Source: Spirirestis rafaelensis WJT71-NPBG6
Lineage (GTDB): Bacteria; Cyanobacteriota; Cyanobacteriia; Cyanobacteriales; Nostocaceae
Direction of reading: 5' to 3'
DNA: 51,707 nt
Assembly (NCBI GenBank): GCA_019359015.1
Contig: JAHHID010000054.1
Span: forward strand, 1-51,707
Part shown: piece by piece, positions 7,347-14,289 of the stretch
Layout of the letters: each line of letters begins with the position of its first letter
Position numbering within the stretch: position 1 is the stretch's first letter
Translations under genes and position numbers: made by a program
The notes under the pieces: generated by a model
Told to the model about the DNA's origin: nothing
What the model saw: the letters and a program-made list of their open reading frames with translations, nothing else
Databases searched by the model: none

Positions 7347-9350
7347 TTATTCAGAAAATTGGGGCAGAGTTAGGGTGAAGCAGATTTTGCTCAAGTTAGA
7401 GTCGTCAATTGAAGTGCTCTCAACAGCGATCGCTCCATTCAAATGCTGCACTAAAGACTTGACTAAAGCAAGCCCCAACCCTGTACCTGGAGTCCATCGT
7501 CCTCCTCTACCGCGACGGAACCTGTCAAATATATAAGTCGCATCTTCATCGGAGATACCAAGTCCGGTGTTAGTTATTTTAATCATAACTTGATCTATTT
7601 GTTGCTCAACTTGGTGATGAACTTGCAGTTGAACGACAGAATCACGTTCTGAGTATTTACTTGCATTGGTAAACAACTCTTGCAGAATGCGGTTCAAACT
7701 TTCTACTTCAGTTTGTAGAATTAGTGGTTCTATAGGTAGATCCACCTTAATACTTAATCCTTTATTTGCAAGCTTTTCCTCAAAGGATGCAGCTACATCT
7801 TGAATTTTTGTATTTAAATCGATGTTTTCATATTGTGGGCGTTCTTGATGAGTATCTAGCTTTTGAAGGGTCAGCAAGTCATTAATCAAGTTGATTTCTT
7901 TAGTACACTCGCTTTCTAAGATATCTACATATTTAGCTTGACGCTCTGGTGTTATTCCTGGTAGACCTAAATTGCGGATTGACATCAGCATATTCGTCAG
8001 GGGGTAACGCAAGCGATCGCTCATGTTGCTCAAAAATTCATCTTTGAGTTCGTTAAGTTCTCGCAGCTGCTCAACATGTTGCCGAGTTTTTTCGTGCAGT
8101 TTGGCTTGCAATTCCAGACTACTTTGTAGTTTTGCCGTCCGCTCGTCAACCAACATCTGTACTTGCCGCAGTGTCTGTGATTGAATTATGGCATTGCTCA
8201 TTTGAGCACAAACCATTTCCACGATATTTAATTCTGCAAAGTCCCAATTGCGAGGCACTGCTTGTTGAAGCACTAAAAATCCTATAACCTTGCCTTGATT
8301 CTCTAATGGTACTAATAAGACCGCAGGCAGTAGATCCAAAGCAAACACCGGAGCAATTGAAATACTGTTTTGGTCTATATTTTCATTTATAATTACTGCT
8401 TTTCCTGATGTGAAGACACGCTGGCATAAACCACACTCGGAAACAGAGAAAGACTTATCCAAAGTTTCTAGCTGGGTGGTGAGCGAACTTTCGTCGCTAG
8501 ACCATTCACCAACTACAGTTGCTTTTGCTTTGGGAATTTGTTTTTTAGGTTGAGTCCTAAATAGTGGATCTGTATATTTTAGGAGTATCAGCATACCGCG
8601 ATCTGCTTGGAGACATTGTGCTGTCGAGGCGATCGCTAACTGAAGCATTTGATTTAACTCCAGGTTGCTGCGACTGAGTATTGTCAATTGCGTGATCAAG
8701 CTTTGATGGTGGGCACTCTTAGCTATATATTTTTGTTGAGAAGCAATTATCTGTGCTTGTGCTACTTGGGAAAAAGCGATCGCGCAAGACGATTCCACCG
8801 CTTTTAGCAGTTGCTTTTCTGACTCACTCCAATCATAGGGATGAAACTTTATCAGACTTATCACCCCGTTATTTTTGCCGCCAAAGCGTGTAGGAATAGC
8901 CAAAACTGCTTTAATCGGTAACGGTAAATATTGATATCCAGTTTCTAAACTGTTTTTAATAGTCGAAATATCCTCAATCGTTGGTTCACAAGCGCATTCC
9001 ACTTGTTCCATTGAGAATATCTCATCTGGATGCGGCAAGCCTAAATACTTCGAGGCACACCAATTCGCAGTAATTGCCTCCTCAAATCCTTCATCCGTTA
9101 CTGGAACTAAGCAGCAAGAATCAACTTGGAACGCGGCTCCTAGAAGTTGGGCAATCTCTTGCAGCATTGTTGCTGGAGCCAAACTCTTAGCGATAATTTC
9201 ATGAATATGACGTGCCAAATGGTCGGCTGGTTCTTTCTGATGCTGCATCAGCTTGACTGGGTATTGTTGTCGATCTACTTCATCTTGGCGCAGTAGTGGC
9301 GATGATAAAGTTTTTTTCATTCCTGGCACGCTGTTTGATAATGACCCCAT
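7347..9350 (-). CDS. GAF-domain sensor histidine kinase with altered H-box
   Basis: About 667 residues with two GAF-like domains (about 65-190 and 220-400), a coiled-coil linker, a dimerisation helix and an intact HATPase domain: N-box LQELFTNASKY, G1 ITNTGLGISD, G2 GTGLGLALVKSL. The H-box reads LSNMSDRLRYPL instead of SHELRxPL, so the phospho-acceptor His is Asp at about residue 445. The codons for S-D-R-L coincide with a HIP1 octamer at 8013-8020. The protein should bind ATP but cannot be phosphorylated in the usual way; it may be a signalling scaffold or a recently inactivated kinase. ATG 9350 is preferred over TTG 9365. The SRPBCC gene follows by 19 nt. Confidence 0.82.
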   Translation of the reverse strand: MGSLSNSVPGMKKTLSSPLLRQDEVDRQQYPVKLMQHQKEPADHLARHIHEIIAKSLAPATMLQEIAQLLGAAFQVDSCCLVPVTDEGFEEAITANWCASKYLGLPHPDEIFSMEQVECACEPTIEDISTIKNSLETGYQYLPLPIKAVLAIPTRFGGKNNGVISLIKFHPYDWSESEKQLLKAVESSCAIAFSQVAQAQIIASQQKYIAKSAHHQSLITQLTILSRSNLELNQMLQLAIASTAQCLQADRGMLILLKYTDPLFRTQPKKQIPKAKATVVGEWSSDESSLTTQLETLDKSFSVSECGLCQRVFTSGKAVIINENIDQNSISIAPVFALDLLPAVLLVPLENQGKVIGFLVLQQAVPRNWDFAELNIVEMVCAQMSNAIIQSQTLRQVQMLVDERTAKLQSSLELQAKLHEKTRQHVEQLRELNELKDEFLSNMSDRLRYPLTNMLMSIRNLGLPGITPERQAKYVDILESECTKEINLINDLLTLQKLDTHQERPQYENIDLNTKIQDVAASFEEKLANKGLSIKVDLPIEPLILQTEVESLNRILQELFTNASKYSERDSVVQLQVHHQVEQQIDQVMIKITNTGLGISDEDATYIFDRFRRGRGGRWTPGTGLGLALVKSLVQHLNGAIAVESTSIDDSNLSKICFTLTLPQFSE

Positions 9351-9365
9351 CCTCTTTTTACCCAA

Positions 9366-10133
9366 CCTCCTGGCATTTGTTTTACTTTTTGCTCTGTAGG
9401 TGCACCTGATGATTCGCTTTATTTACGAGCAAAAGTTTCTTTCACCTGTTATAGCCCCTTTCTATTTGAGATGACCAAATCACTGGTATATTAAATAAAG
9501 GTATACTTAGTTAACAAATATCAATAATATACTAAAAGTCTTAAACCAGTTAATTTCTGGCTTTCATATGTTGGGTTAATTTACTAGCTTTGATTCAGGA
9601 TACCCTGTCTGTAAGTATACATAAACAGTAATTTCTCTATTATTTATGCAAAAAGTACGTAAATCTTCTAAGAATTAACACTGAGACCATTTCCGGATTT
9701 TGTAATATTTATTTCACTTTATCTTTACTTAATTGTGCGAGCCTTTTGTTTATAAGTCAAAATTGGAATGTGATTGAAGGAAAACTGAGTCATAGTTTCT
9801 AGGCGTTACTCAGGCAGATACTAAATAAATTGTAAAGTTTTGTTAGCGAAATTTTCTTGGCGACAATCATTTACTTATTAAGTGATGCTTGCCATATGTC
9901 AAGTGTTATAAAACCTTTTGTTTGCAATCAGCGATTATATAAAGGTTCTTTAGCTTGTCGAGACTTAACATCGCAAATGTTTGCTTTCTATTAAATTTAT
10001 TTTCTTAATAAAATTTAATTATAGTATAGTTCAGTTACCACCAAACATAGGTGAGTAACTGGGGTTTGATCAAAGTTATCCAGGTATAGCGCCGTGGCTT
10101 GTTAGTAAGTGATCTATTTGTATCAAGATTTGG
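9366..10133. other. Long A/T-rich intergenic region
   Basis: Roughly 770 bases without a domain-bearing frame. The first part should hold the promoter of the minus-strand sensor kinase. Several TATA-like stretches occur (for example around 9487-9530), but I cannot assign a specific site. Confidence 0.4.
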
Positions 10134-10255
10134 ACAGCAAATGGCACTCCCACAAAAAAATTCGGTGTTTTTCAAGATTTAGAGCGGCATTTGCTGTTCT
10201 AAAAGCGTCTTTGCAAGGAGAAACCTGCCCAATGGGTGGACAGGTTTTTCCCAAG
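10134..10255 (+). ncRNA. Candidate structured RNA ending in a terminator-like hairpin
   Basis: A 10-bp inverted repeat (ACAGCAAATG at 10134-10143, CATTTGCTGT at 10188-10197) is followed by a hairpin with AACCTG and CAGGTT arms and a T run at about 10221-10252. The hairpin may instead, or also, terminate the opposite-strand gene. This is a structural hint only, with no promoter identified and no match to a known family. Confidence 0.25.
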
Positions 10256-10278
10256 GCTGTATTTACTTGAAACGAAGG

Positions 10279-10617
10279 CTATCCAACCAAGCTTTCGACA
10301 CATAGAGGAACCATGTCGCCATTCCTCGTCAGTCCTAACAACATTGGTTGTTGGGGTTGAATTAATTGACCTGTGAGTACGCAGCGCTCTTCTTGTTGAG
10401 CGGTAGCAGCTATGCTCGCTCTAATATCTGATCGCGAAAATCGGGGTTTCCACTCACCTGATTTTTGCTGGACATAATTCCAGAGTATATCTCGGATCAA
10501 AGCCTGATATCCTTGGCTGCCGGCTAATTCTTTGAGTTTATCTTTTAGTTCGCGCTCCAGACGGATGCTGGTAACTTCCATATCGGTGGTTGGTGTGCGA
10601 GCGATCGTATGCATCAC
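10279..10617 (-). CDS. Ribbon-helix-helix (CopG/Arc-like) domain protein
   Basis: 112 residues. The region TSIRLERELKDKLKELAGSQGYQALIRDIL has the beta-strand, helix, helix pattern of ribbon-helix-helix DNA-binding proteins. The C-terminal part carries two Cys (RCVLTGQLIQP and VPLCVESL) that might bind metal. It is probably a small transcription factor. It is transcribed away from the leader of the HNH nuclease gene, sharing a 400-nt divergent intergenic region. Target unknown. Confidence 0.65.
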   Translation of the reverse strand: MMHTIARTPTTDMEVTSIRLERELKDKLKELAGSQGYQALIRDILWNYVQQKSGEWKPRFSRSDIRASIAATAQQEERCVLTGQLIQPQQPMLLGLTRNGDMVPLCVESLVG

Positions 10618-11002
10618 TTTTTCTCCTTATAGGTATGGACAGGATAGTAATACAAGTGTAGTATGTTTAAAGGAATGTTCAATAGGTGAAATTTTCTGTG
10701 AAATCCATTTACCCAAACTCTACTTCTTTGCGTGCTGCCAACTGCCGATTTAGTTGGGAATCAGCTGCTGTGGGAGTGGAGTATTTATTTATGGGTAATG
10801 ATCGCCAAAATCAATGGCAAATCACAGAGGGTAATCATGATTTTAGATATCAGAGAATTAGTCGGCTGAATGCAGCCCCAAAACCAAACCAAGCAAGCGG
10901 GAGGTACAGATAGCAAGATGCTGTACCGATATAAGACCAGAATACTTTCCGGTCAATTACCAACCCCCGCTTCATAAAAAGAAGAAGCGGGGGTTTTTTA
11001 AT
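10618..11002 (+). promoter_or_regulatory. Structured leader upstream of the HNH nuclease gene
   Basis: The last 100 bases contain three successive hairpins: GGTACAG/CTGTACC at 10903-10927, GACC/GGTC around 10935-10954, and a 12-bp terminator stem at 10962-10995. Only about a dozen bases separate the terminator from the Shine-Dalgarno AAGGAG at 11004. This is either the end of a short upstream transcript, possibly including a 40-codon frame from about 10791, or an attenuator controlling the nuclease operon. Confidence 0.4.
10962..10999 (+). terminator. Strong rho-independent terminator before the HNH gene
   Basis: Perfect 12-bp stem AACCCCCGCTTC / GAAGCGGGGGTT followed by a T run, immediately upstream of the ribosome binding site of the HNH gene. 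Confidence 0.85.
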
Positions 11003-11015
11003 AAGGAGTCAAGCT

Positions 11016-11534
11016 GTGACGAGCGCAATGCAAGTGTTAGAGCAATCCGTGGTGGTTTTTTCGCAAAACTACTTGCCACTGTGTCGGGTAAATATCAAGC
11101 GGGCGATCGTGCTGTTAGTAACAAATAAAGCTGAACCGCTAGACTTTATCGCAGAAAGCGGATGGCAAGTCCACTCACCTAGCTTGGTACTTTATGTACC
11201 AAAACACATTCGCTTGAAAATCGCTTCTAGTGAGCGCGTGTGGAAAATTCCACGAGTAAATCGGCGCGAAGTGTTACGACGAGACCATCACAGTTGCCAA
11301 TATTGCGGCAGCAGCAAACATCTAACACTAGATCATGTGATTCCGCGTTCTAAAGGCGGTTTGCATACTTGGGATAACGTAGTCACAGCTTGTGAAAAAT
11401 GTAACTCGCGTAAAGGCGATCGCACTCTCTTTGAGACTGGTATGCAACTGCGTACCAAGCCAAAAGCACCAGTCCATCCGGCTATATCTTTTGCCGAACA
11501 CTTCTGGCGCTTTGAACAAGCAAACCTGGAATAA
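11016..11534 (+). CDS. HNH endonuclease
   Basis: 172 residues. An HNH zinc-type nuclease motif occupies about residues 87-140: CQYCG, then LTLDHVIPRSKGG, WDNVVTACEKCNSRKGDR. This supplies the catalytic His of the DHV motif, the Asn and the two CxxC pairs that bind structural zinc. The N-terminal 80 residues (VNIKRAIVLLVTNKAEPLDF) are conserved in cyanobacterial homologues as I recall them. GTG 11016 has AAGGAG 7 nt upstream; ATG 11028 is the alternative. Substrate unknown; the protein is too small for a restriction system by itself. Probably an operon with the next gene, 16 nt away, behind a terminator-bearing leader. Confidence 0.85.
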   Translation: MTSAMQVLEQSVVVFSQNYLPLCRVNIKRAIVLLVTNKAEPLDFIAESGWQVHSPSLVLYVPKHIRLKIASSERVWKIPRVNRREVLRRDHHSCQYCGSSKHLTLDHVIPRSKGGLHTWDNVVTACEKCNSRKGDRTLFETGMQLRTKPKAPVHPAISFAEHFWRFEQANLE

Positions 11535-11550
11535 CAGGAGAGCATAAGGA

Positions 11551-11955
11551 ATGCTGAAATTAATTTACACTGAAAAAAGCTTTCACTTAGAGTGTCTAAC
11601 TCAGTCCCTGGAGCAATGGGTGCAAGGGCGTGTTATTTTGGCACTGCGAGTCGGGCAATGTCTTTGCGTAGAACCCAGTACCGCTTCCTTTTTGCTTCCT
11701 GTTAATTTACCAGGAGTAGAAGCGCTAAAAGCTGAGGTGTTAAAAGCTGAGATAAAAGGCGATGGCAAAGAAATCATTGCCTTGTCGGTTTGTGATGCCG
11801 AGTATATAGAAGTTACTCTGCGGGGTTCTTGGATATCAGATGGTTCCGAGGATGCTGAAGGTGTGTTTATCACAGCGATGAGCGAGCGCACTGAGTTCTT
11901 CGTGCATAAACTCTGGCAAGAAGCACAAAAAAGCGCCTCCGTCGTGAGCGAATGA
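11551..11955 (+). CDS. Conserved hypothetical protein in the HNH operon
   Basis: 134 residues, soluble, with alternating short beta strands (LKLIYTEKSFHLECL, RVILALRVGQCLCVEPSTASFLLP, IEVTLRGSWI) and a helical C-terminus. No catalytic motif is evident and I do not recognise a family. A Shine-Dalgarno AGGAG lies about 10 nt upstream, and the 16-nt spacing to the HNH gene indicates cotranscription. Confidence 0.6.
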   Translation: MLKLIYTEKSFHLECLTQSLEQWVQGRVILALRVGQCLCVEPSTASFLLPVNLPGVEALKAEVLKAEIKGDGKEIIALSVCDAEYIEVTLRGSWISDGSEDAEGVFITAMSERTEFFVHKLWQEAQKSASVVSE

Positions 11956-12016
11956 AATGACTTTTGGGGTGAGTAAAACAACTCCCCCTTTATTGCTTCA
12001 TTTTTACTAAGCAAAC

Positions 12017-12066
12017 TGTCACAAATCGGTAGCCTTACTGTTTAAGTCGGCTGATGATTTGTGACA
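12017..12066. repeat. Inverted repeat with 11-bp arms
   Basis: TGTCACAAATC at 12017-12027 and GATTTGTGACA at 12056-12066. It may act as a transcription barrier after the HNH operon, or as a protein site. Confidence 0.6.
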
Positions 12067-12219
12067 AAGTTTGTGCGGCTATTTTTTTCTTCAGAGTCGC
12101 AGCTTGTAAACAGACATTGCTATATATGAAAGTGATGAAGGCAATACTACAGGCTGTAACAAAGTTGGTTTGTAACCAGATATCGCAACAACACTAAATA
12201 TTTTTTGTTGTTTAAGGTA

Positions 12220-12287
12220 GTTGTCTATCAAGTCAAATTTCTAGTAATTCGCCCAAACACAAGTTGTAGTTTGACTTGATAGACAAC
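12220..12287. repeat. 68-nt palindrome with perfect 18-bp arms upstream of the tRNA array
   Basis: The arms at 12220-12237 (GTTGTCTATCAAGTCAAA) and 12270-12287 are exact reverse complements around a 32-nt centre. It could be a MITE, a strong RNA hairpin or a regulator site. It lies 66 nt upstream of the putative array promoter. Confidence 0.75.
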
Positions 12288-12353
12288 TTTTTGAGTTAAA
12301 ACCTAAGCACAGAAGCAACTTTAGACAATTTGAAAAAGATTTTCCCAAACCCC

Positions 12354-12382
12354 TTGACATCTCTTGTAGTATTTTGTAGCAT
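12354..12382 (+). promoter_or_regulatory. Putative promoter of the tRNA array
   Basis: TTGACA at 12354-12359, a 17-nt spacer and TAGCAT at 12377-12382. It is the best sigma70-type promoter between the HNH operon and the first tRNA, about 360 nt upstream of it. Confidence 0.5.
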
Positions 12383-12427
12383 AAATGTAGTGAAGCGAAA
12401 GACAAAGCTTCTCAAAAATTAAAAGCT

Positions 12428-12622
12428 ATGTTCTACATACAAGTAGTACACAAAAGCTGGGATAGACGACAATCCCCACCAAACCAAGCTTATTCTACTT
12501 CCAAACAATCTGAAGTAGAAGCAAGAAACGAGAAAAGTTCTAAGTTCGCGAAGGCAAATTTTAGCGATCGCATTCGTAATACACTTGTTCTTTATTACTT
12601 AGATAGCCGCTTATTTTGCTAA
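12428..12622 (+). CDS. Possible small leader protein ahead of the tRNA array
   Basis: A 64-codon frame starting with ATG in the leader between promoter and array. The product is basic and polar, ends LYYLDSRLFC and has no recognisable domain. It contains a 7-bp inverted repeat (CTACTTC/GAAGTAG around 12497-12520). No strong ribosome binding site is visible, so it may be noncoding leader RNA. Confidence 0.25.
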   Translation: MFYIQVVHKSWDRRQSPPNQAYSTSKQSEVEARNEKSSKFAKANFSDRIRNTLVLYYLDSRLFC

Positions 12623-12741
12623 GACTTTCTAACAGTTAAAATTAATTTCTCTGAACCTTGAAAACTAAATATCAAATGGGCAAGTTCATCAAAAATCTGT
12701 GCCTAAAAGCCTAAAAATTTAGGTACGGATTTCAAAAATAT

Positions 12742-12814
12742 CGGGGTGTAGCTCAATGGCTAGAGCGTTCCGTTGTCTGCGGAAATGTTGCGGGTTCAAG
12801 TCCCGTCACCCTGG
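12742..12814 (+). tRNA. tRNA-Asp(GTC), first unit of the array
   Basis: Full cloverleaf with a TTCCG/CGGAA anticodon stem, anticodon GTC and T-loop TTCAAGT. The anticodon loop TTGTCTG has U at position 37, where a purine is expected. Acceptor stem 7 bp with one G-U; discriminator G. Confidence 0.8.
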
Positions 12815-12818
12815 TTTA

Positions 12819-12877
12819 AGTCCTGTAGGCGAATAGTTAAGCCATCAGTTTCAAGGGTGCAAATCCCGTCGGGACTC
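12819..12877 (+). tRNA. tRNA-like unit without an anticodon arm
   Basis: Only 59 nt. The acceptor stem AGTCCTG/CGGGACT (one G-U), a D-arm (GGC/GCC) and a T-arm with loop TGCAAAT are present, but only about 8 nt replace the 17-nt anticodon arm. The D-loop lacks GG. It cannot decode; probably a deletion derivative. Confidence 0.6.
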
Positions 12878-12883
12878 CCAAAT

Positions 12884-12956
12884 GGCTGAGTAGCTAAGTG
12901 GTTGAAGGCATCGGTCTGCAAAACCGATATCGTGAGTTCGATTCTCACCTCAGCCT
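12884..12956 (+). tRNA. tRNA-Cys(GCA)
   Basis: Perfect 7-bp acceptor stem GGCTGAG/CTCAGCC, anticodon arm TCGGT-CTGCAAA-ACCGA, T-loop TTCGATT and discriminator U, as expected for Cys. Confidence 0.9.
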
Positions 12957-12963
12957 CTGGTGT

Positions 12964-13034
12964 CGCAGCGTAGCTTAATGCAAAGCTCCAAGTTCATACC
13001 TTGGCTGATGCGGGTGCAAATCCCGCCGCTGCTA
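12964..13034 (+). tRNA. tRNA with CAT anticodon (Met or Ile2), non-canonical elbow
   Basis: All four stems pair well (anticodon arm CCAAG-TTCATAC-CTTGG, T-stem GCGGG/CCCGC). The D-loop is only 6 nt (AATGCA) without GG, and the T-loop is TGCAAAT, with G in place of U55. A C1-U72 mismatch is present but the initiator GGG/CCC anticodon-stem pairs are absent, so it is not a typical initiator. Confidence 0.65.
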
Positions 13035-13039
13035 TCAAT

Positions 13040-13110
13040 GCAGGGATGGTGTAACGGCAACATCACGCTCTCCAAAAGCGTTGTTCTGGGTTCAAATCCT
13101 AGTCCCTGCG
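13040..13110 (+). tRNA. tRNA-Trp(CCA)
   Basis: Acceptor GCAGGGA/TCCCTGC, anticodon arm ACGCT-CTCCAAA-AGCGT, T-loop TTCAAAT and discriminator G, as expected for Trp. Confidence 0.88.
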
Positions 13111-13146
13111 TTCTACTTTTTCTAAACTTGCACAAACTAGATATTT

Positions 13147-13264
13147 GCCCCCGTGGACGAAGGGTTAGTCGCTGCTCTTTCAAAGGGGAGATTGCGAGTA
13201 CTCTTCTCCTGTCGGAGACGCTGCGCGAACGAGAACGCTCCGCGAACAAATCTCGTCGGGGGAA
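13147..13264 (+). tRNA. tRNA-Glu(TTC) interrupted by a 47-nt repeat in the T-loop
   Basis: Removing 13200-13246 gives a standard tRNA: D-stem GAC/GTC with GG in its loop, anticodon TTC, 5-nt variable region and T-stem GCGAG/CTCGT. The insertion lies between T54 and C56 of the T-loop and is identical to the one in tRNA-Gly at 15184-15300. Mismatches G1-A72 and G29-G41 suggest decay. Probably non-functional unless the insert is tolerated or removed. Confidence 0.7.
13200..13246 (+). repeat. Small dispersed repeat inside tRNA-Glu
   Basis: 47 nt with a TCTCC-TGTC-GGAGA hairpin core. It is identical to 15236-15282 and shares its first 34 nt or so with 3914-3947. It occupies the place of T55 in the T-loop. 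Confidence 0.85.
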
Positions 13265-13271
13265 TGATTCT

Positions 13272-13352
13272 GGGTCGGCTCGTCTATTGGTGCGGGCAGC
13301 GCTCTGTAAAAGCGTCCTTTGTTGGTTGTAGGTTCAATTCCTGCCCGACCCA
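13272..13352 (+). tRNA. tRNA-Tyr(GTA)
   Basis: Acceptor GGGTCGG/CCGACCC, anticodon loop CTGTAAA (GTA), a 12-nt variable region fitting a bacterial class II tRNA-Tyr, T-loop TTCAATT and discriminator A. The D-arm pairs less clearly. Confidence 0.78.
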
Positions 13353-13356
13353 TTAC

Positions 13357-13462
13357 GGAGAAGTGGCTGAGTGGCTGAAAGCACTCCTCTGCTAAGGGAG
13401 AGCGGTTTAACGACCGTCGCAGGTACCCTTCGGGAAGCAAGCTACAAATCCTGTCTTCTCCG
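13357..13462 (+). tRNA. tRNA-Ser(GCT) interrupted by a 20-nt repeat in the T-loop
   Basis: Acceptor GGAGAAG/CTTCTCC, anticodon loop CTGCTAA, a long variable arm containing AGCGGTTTAACGACCG, and discriminator G, all as for tRNA-Ser. The T-stem GCAGG/CCTGT encloses T, then a 20-nt insert at 13425-13444, then CAAAT. The insert again replaces T55. Confidence 0.75.
13425..13444 (+). repeat. 20-nt hairpin repeat inside tRNA-Ser
   Basis: ACCCTTCGGGAAGCAAGCTA, with a CCC-TTC-GGG hairpin, resembles another abundant small dispersed repeat of Nostoc-type genomes. It is different in sequence from the 47-nt repeat but placed at the same tRNA position. Confidence 0.75.
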
Positions 13463-13466
13463 TTTT

Positions 13467-13540
13467 GATCGCGTGGTGTAACTGGATAACATCTGAGTCT
13501 ACGAAACTCAAGACTGAAGGTTCAAATCCTTCCGCGATCG
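13467..13540 (+). tRNA. tRNA-Arg(ACG)
   Basis: Perfect acceptor stem GATCGCG/CGCGATC, anticodon arm TGAGT-CTACGAA-ACTCA, T-loop TTCAAAT and discriminator G. The 3' acceptor strand lies in a HIP1-like sequence. Confidence 0.92.
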
Positions 13541-13549
13541 CCTTACATG

Positions 13550-13617
13550 GGAGAGGTGATGGAGTGGCTGATTCATGTTGAATTCAAGCAGTCCACTGGG
13601 TAAAACCCATCTCTCCT
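13550..13617 (+). tRNA. Degenerate tRNA-like unit
   Basis: Acceptor stem GGAGAGG/TCTCTCC is intact and a D-loop GG is present. The anticodon region (13574-13594) does not form a 5-bp stem with a 7-nt loop, and the T-loop is reduced to TAAAA on a 4-bp stem. The anticodon cannot be assigned. Probably a pseudogene. Confidence 0.5.
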
Positions 13618-13624
13618 TCTTTAT

Positions 13625-13699
13625 CCCCCGGTAGCTCAGTTGGTAGTTAGCGCCTGTCTGAAGAACAGGAGGTCGTCGGTTCGATTCCGACCTGGGGGG
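13625..13699 (+). tRNA. tRNA-Phe(GAA)
   Basis: Anticodon arm CCTGT-CTGAAGA-ACAGG, T-arm GTCGG-TTCGATT-CCGAC, acceptor CCCCCGG/CTGGGGG. The D-loop is one nucleotide longer than usual and the discriminator is G rather than A. Confidence 0.85.
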
Positions 13700-13705
13700 C
13701 TTCGT

Positions 13706-13780
<75 letters not shown>

Positions 13781-13790
13781 TTTATTTCAT

Positions 13791-13863
13791 TGCCGGGTGG
13801 ACGAATTGGCAAGTCACATCGCTCTGAACGATGAGGTTACAGGTTCAAACCCTGTCCCGGCAT
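13791..13863 (+). tRNA. tRNA-Gln(CTG)
   Basis: Acceptor TGCCGGG/CCCGGCA, anticodon arm CATCG-CTCTGAA-CGATG (CTG), T-loop TTCAAAC. CUG-reading tRNA-Gln is often absent from cyanobacterial core sets, so it may broaden decoding. Confidence 0.88.
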
Positions 13864-13867
13864 TTAT

Positions 13868-13940
13868 TGGGGAGTCGCCTAACGGTATGGCACCGCTCTT
13901 TGAAAGCGGCAAAATGGAGGTTCGATCCCTCCCTCCCCAG
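13868..13940 (+). tRNA. tRNA-Gln(TTG)
   Basis: Acceptor TGGGGAG/CTCCCCA, anticodon arm CCGCT-CTTTGAA-AGCGG, T-loop TTCGATC, discriminator G. It follows tRNA-Gln(CTG) by 4 nt. Confidence 0.92.
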
Positions 13941-13968
13941 TTCTGCTTTCATAAAGCAGCTAAATTAA

Positions 13969-14043
13969 GCCCCTGTAGCCCAATTGGAAGAGGCTCTAAG
14001 CTTAGAACTTAGATGTTTACTGGTTCAAGTCCAGTCAGGGGTA
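13969..14043 (+). tRNA. Class I tRNA with TAG anticodon
   Basis: A well-paired cloverleaf with anticodon arm CTAAG-CTTAGAA-CTTAG, T-arm ACTGG-TTCAAGT-CCAGT and acceptor GCCCCTG/CAGGGGT. UAG should read Leu CUA codons, but tRNA-Leu normally has a long variable arm and this one has only about 6 nt. The aminoacylation identity is therefore unclear. Confidence 0.75.
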
Positions 14044-14146
14044 TTGGTGATATCGCTCTTGATGGAGCAACAGTGGCTCGCTACTGCTCATAACCTGAAC
14101 ATCAGCAGGTGCAATTCCAGCAGTAACGCCACCAACTGTCACCAAA
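14044..14146 (+). tRNA. Degenerate or expanded tRNA-like unit
   Basis: A perfect 7-bp stem TTGGTGA/TCACCAA bounds 103 nt. A GCTC/GAGC D-arm without GG and a T-arm-like hairpin with loop TGCAATT are present. The anticodon hairpin CAGT/ACTG has an 8-nt loop, and about 17 extra nt lie between T-arm and acceptor. An alternative acceptor would end at 14134. The anticodon cannot be assigned. Confidence 0.4.
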
Positions 14147-14153
14147 AAAGTGT

Positions 14154-14227
14154 GCTGGTGTAGCTCAATCTGGAAGAGCAACCGCCTTGTAAGCGGTAGG
14201 TTGCAGGTTCAATTCCTGTCACCAGCT
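14154..14227 (+). tRNA. tRNA-Thr(TGT)
   Basis: Acceptor GCTGGTG/CACCAGC, anticodon arm ACCGC-CTTGTAA-GCGGT, T-arm GCAGG-TTCAATT-CCTGT, discriminator U. Confidence 0.92.
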
Positions 14228-14289
14228 CTAGAATCTCGCCATTTGCGTGCGGCTATGCCAAATTTATGTAGTCGATTGAGGAGTGTAAT

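Noticed and set aside
13200-13246. The tRNA T-loop inserts as introns
   Set aside because: At 20 and 47 nt they are far too short for group I or II introns, lack intron motifs, and the 47-mer also occurs outside tRNA at 3914-3947. Dispersed repeats explain them better.
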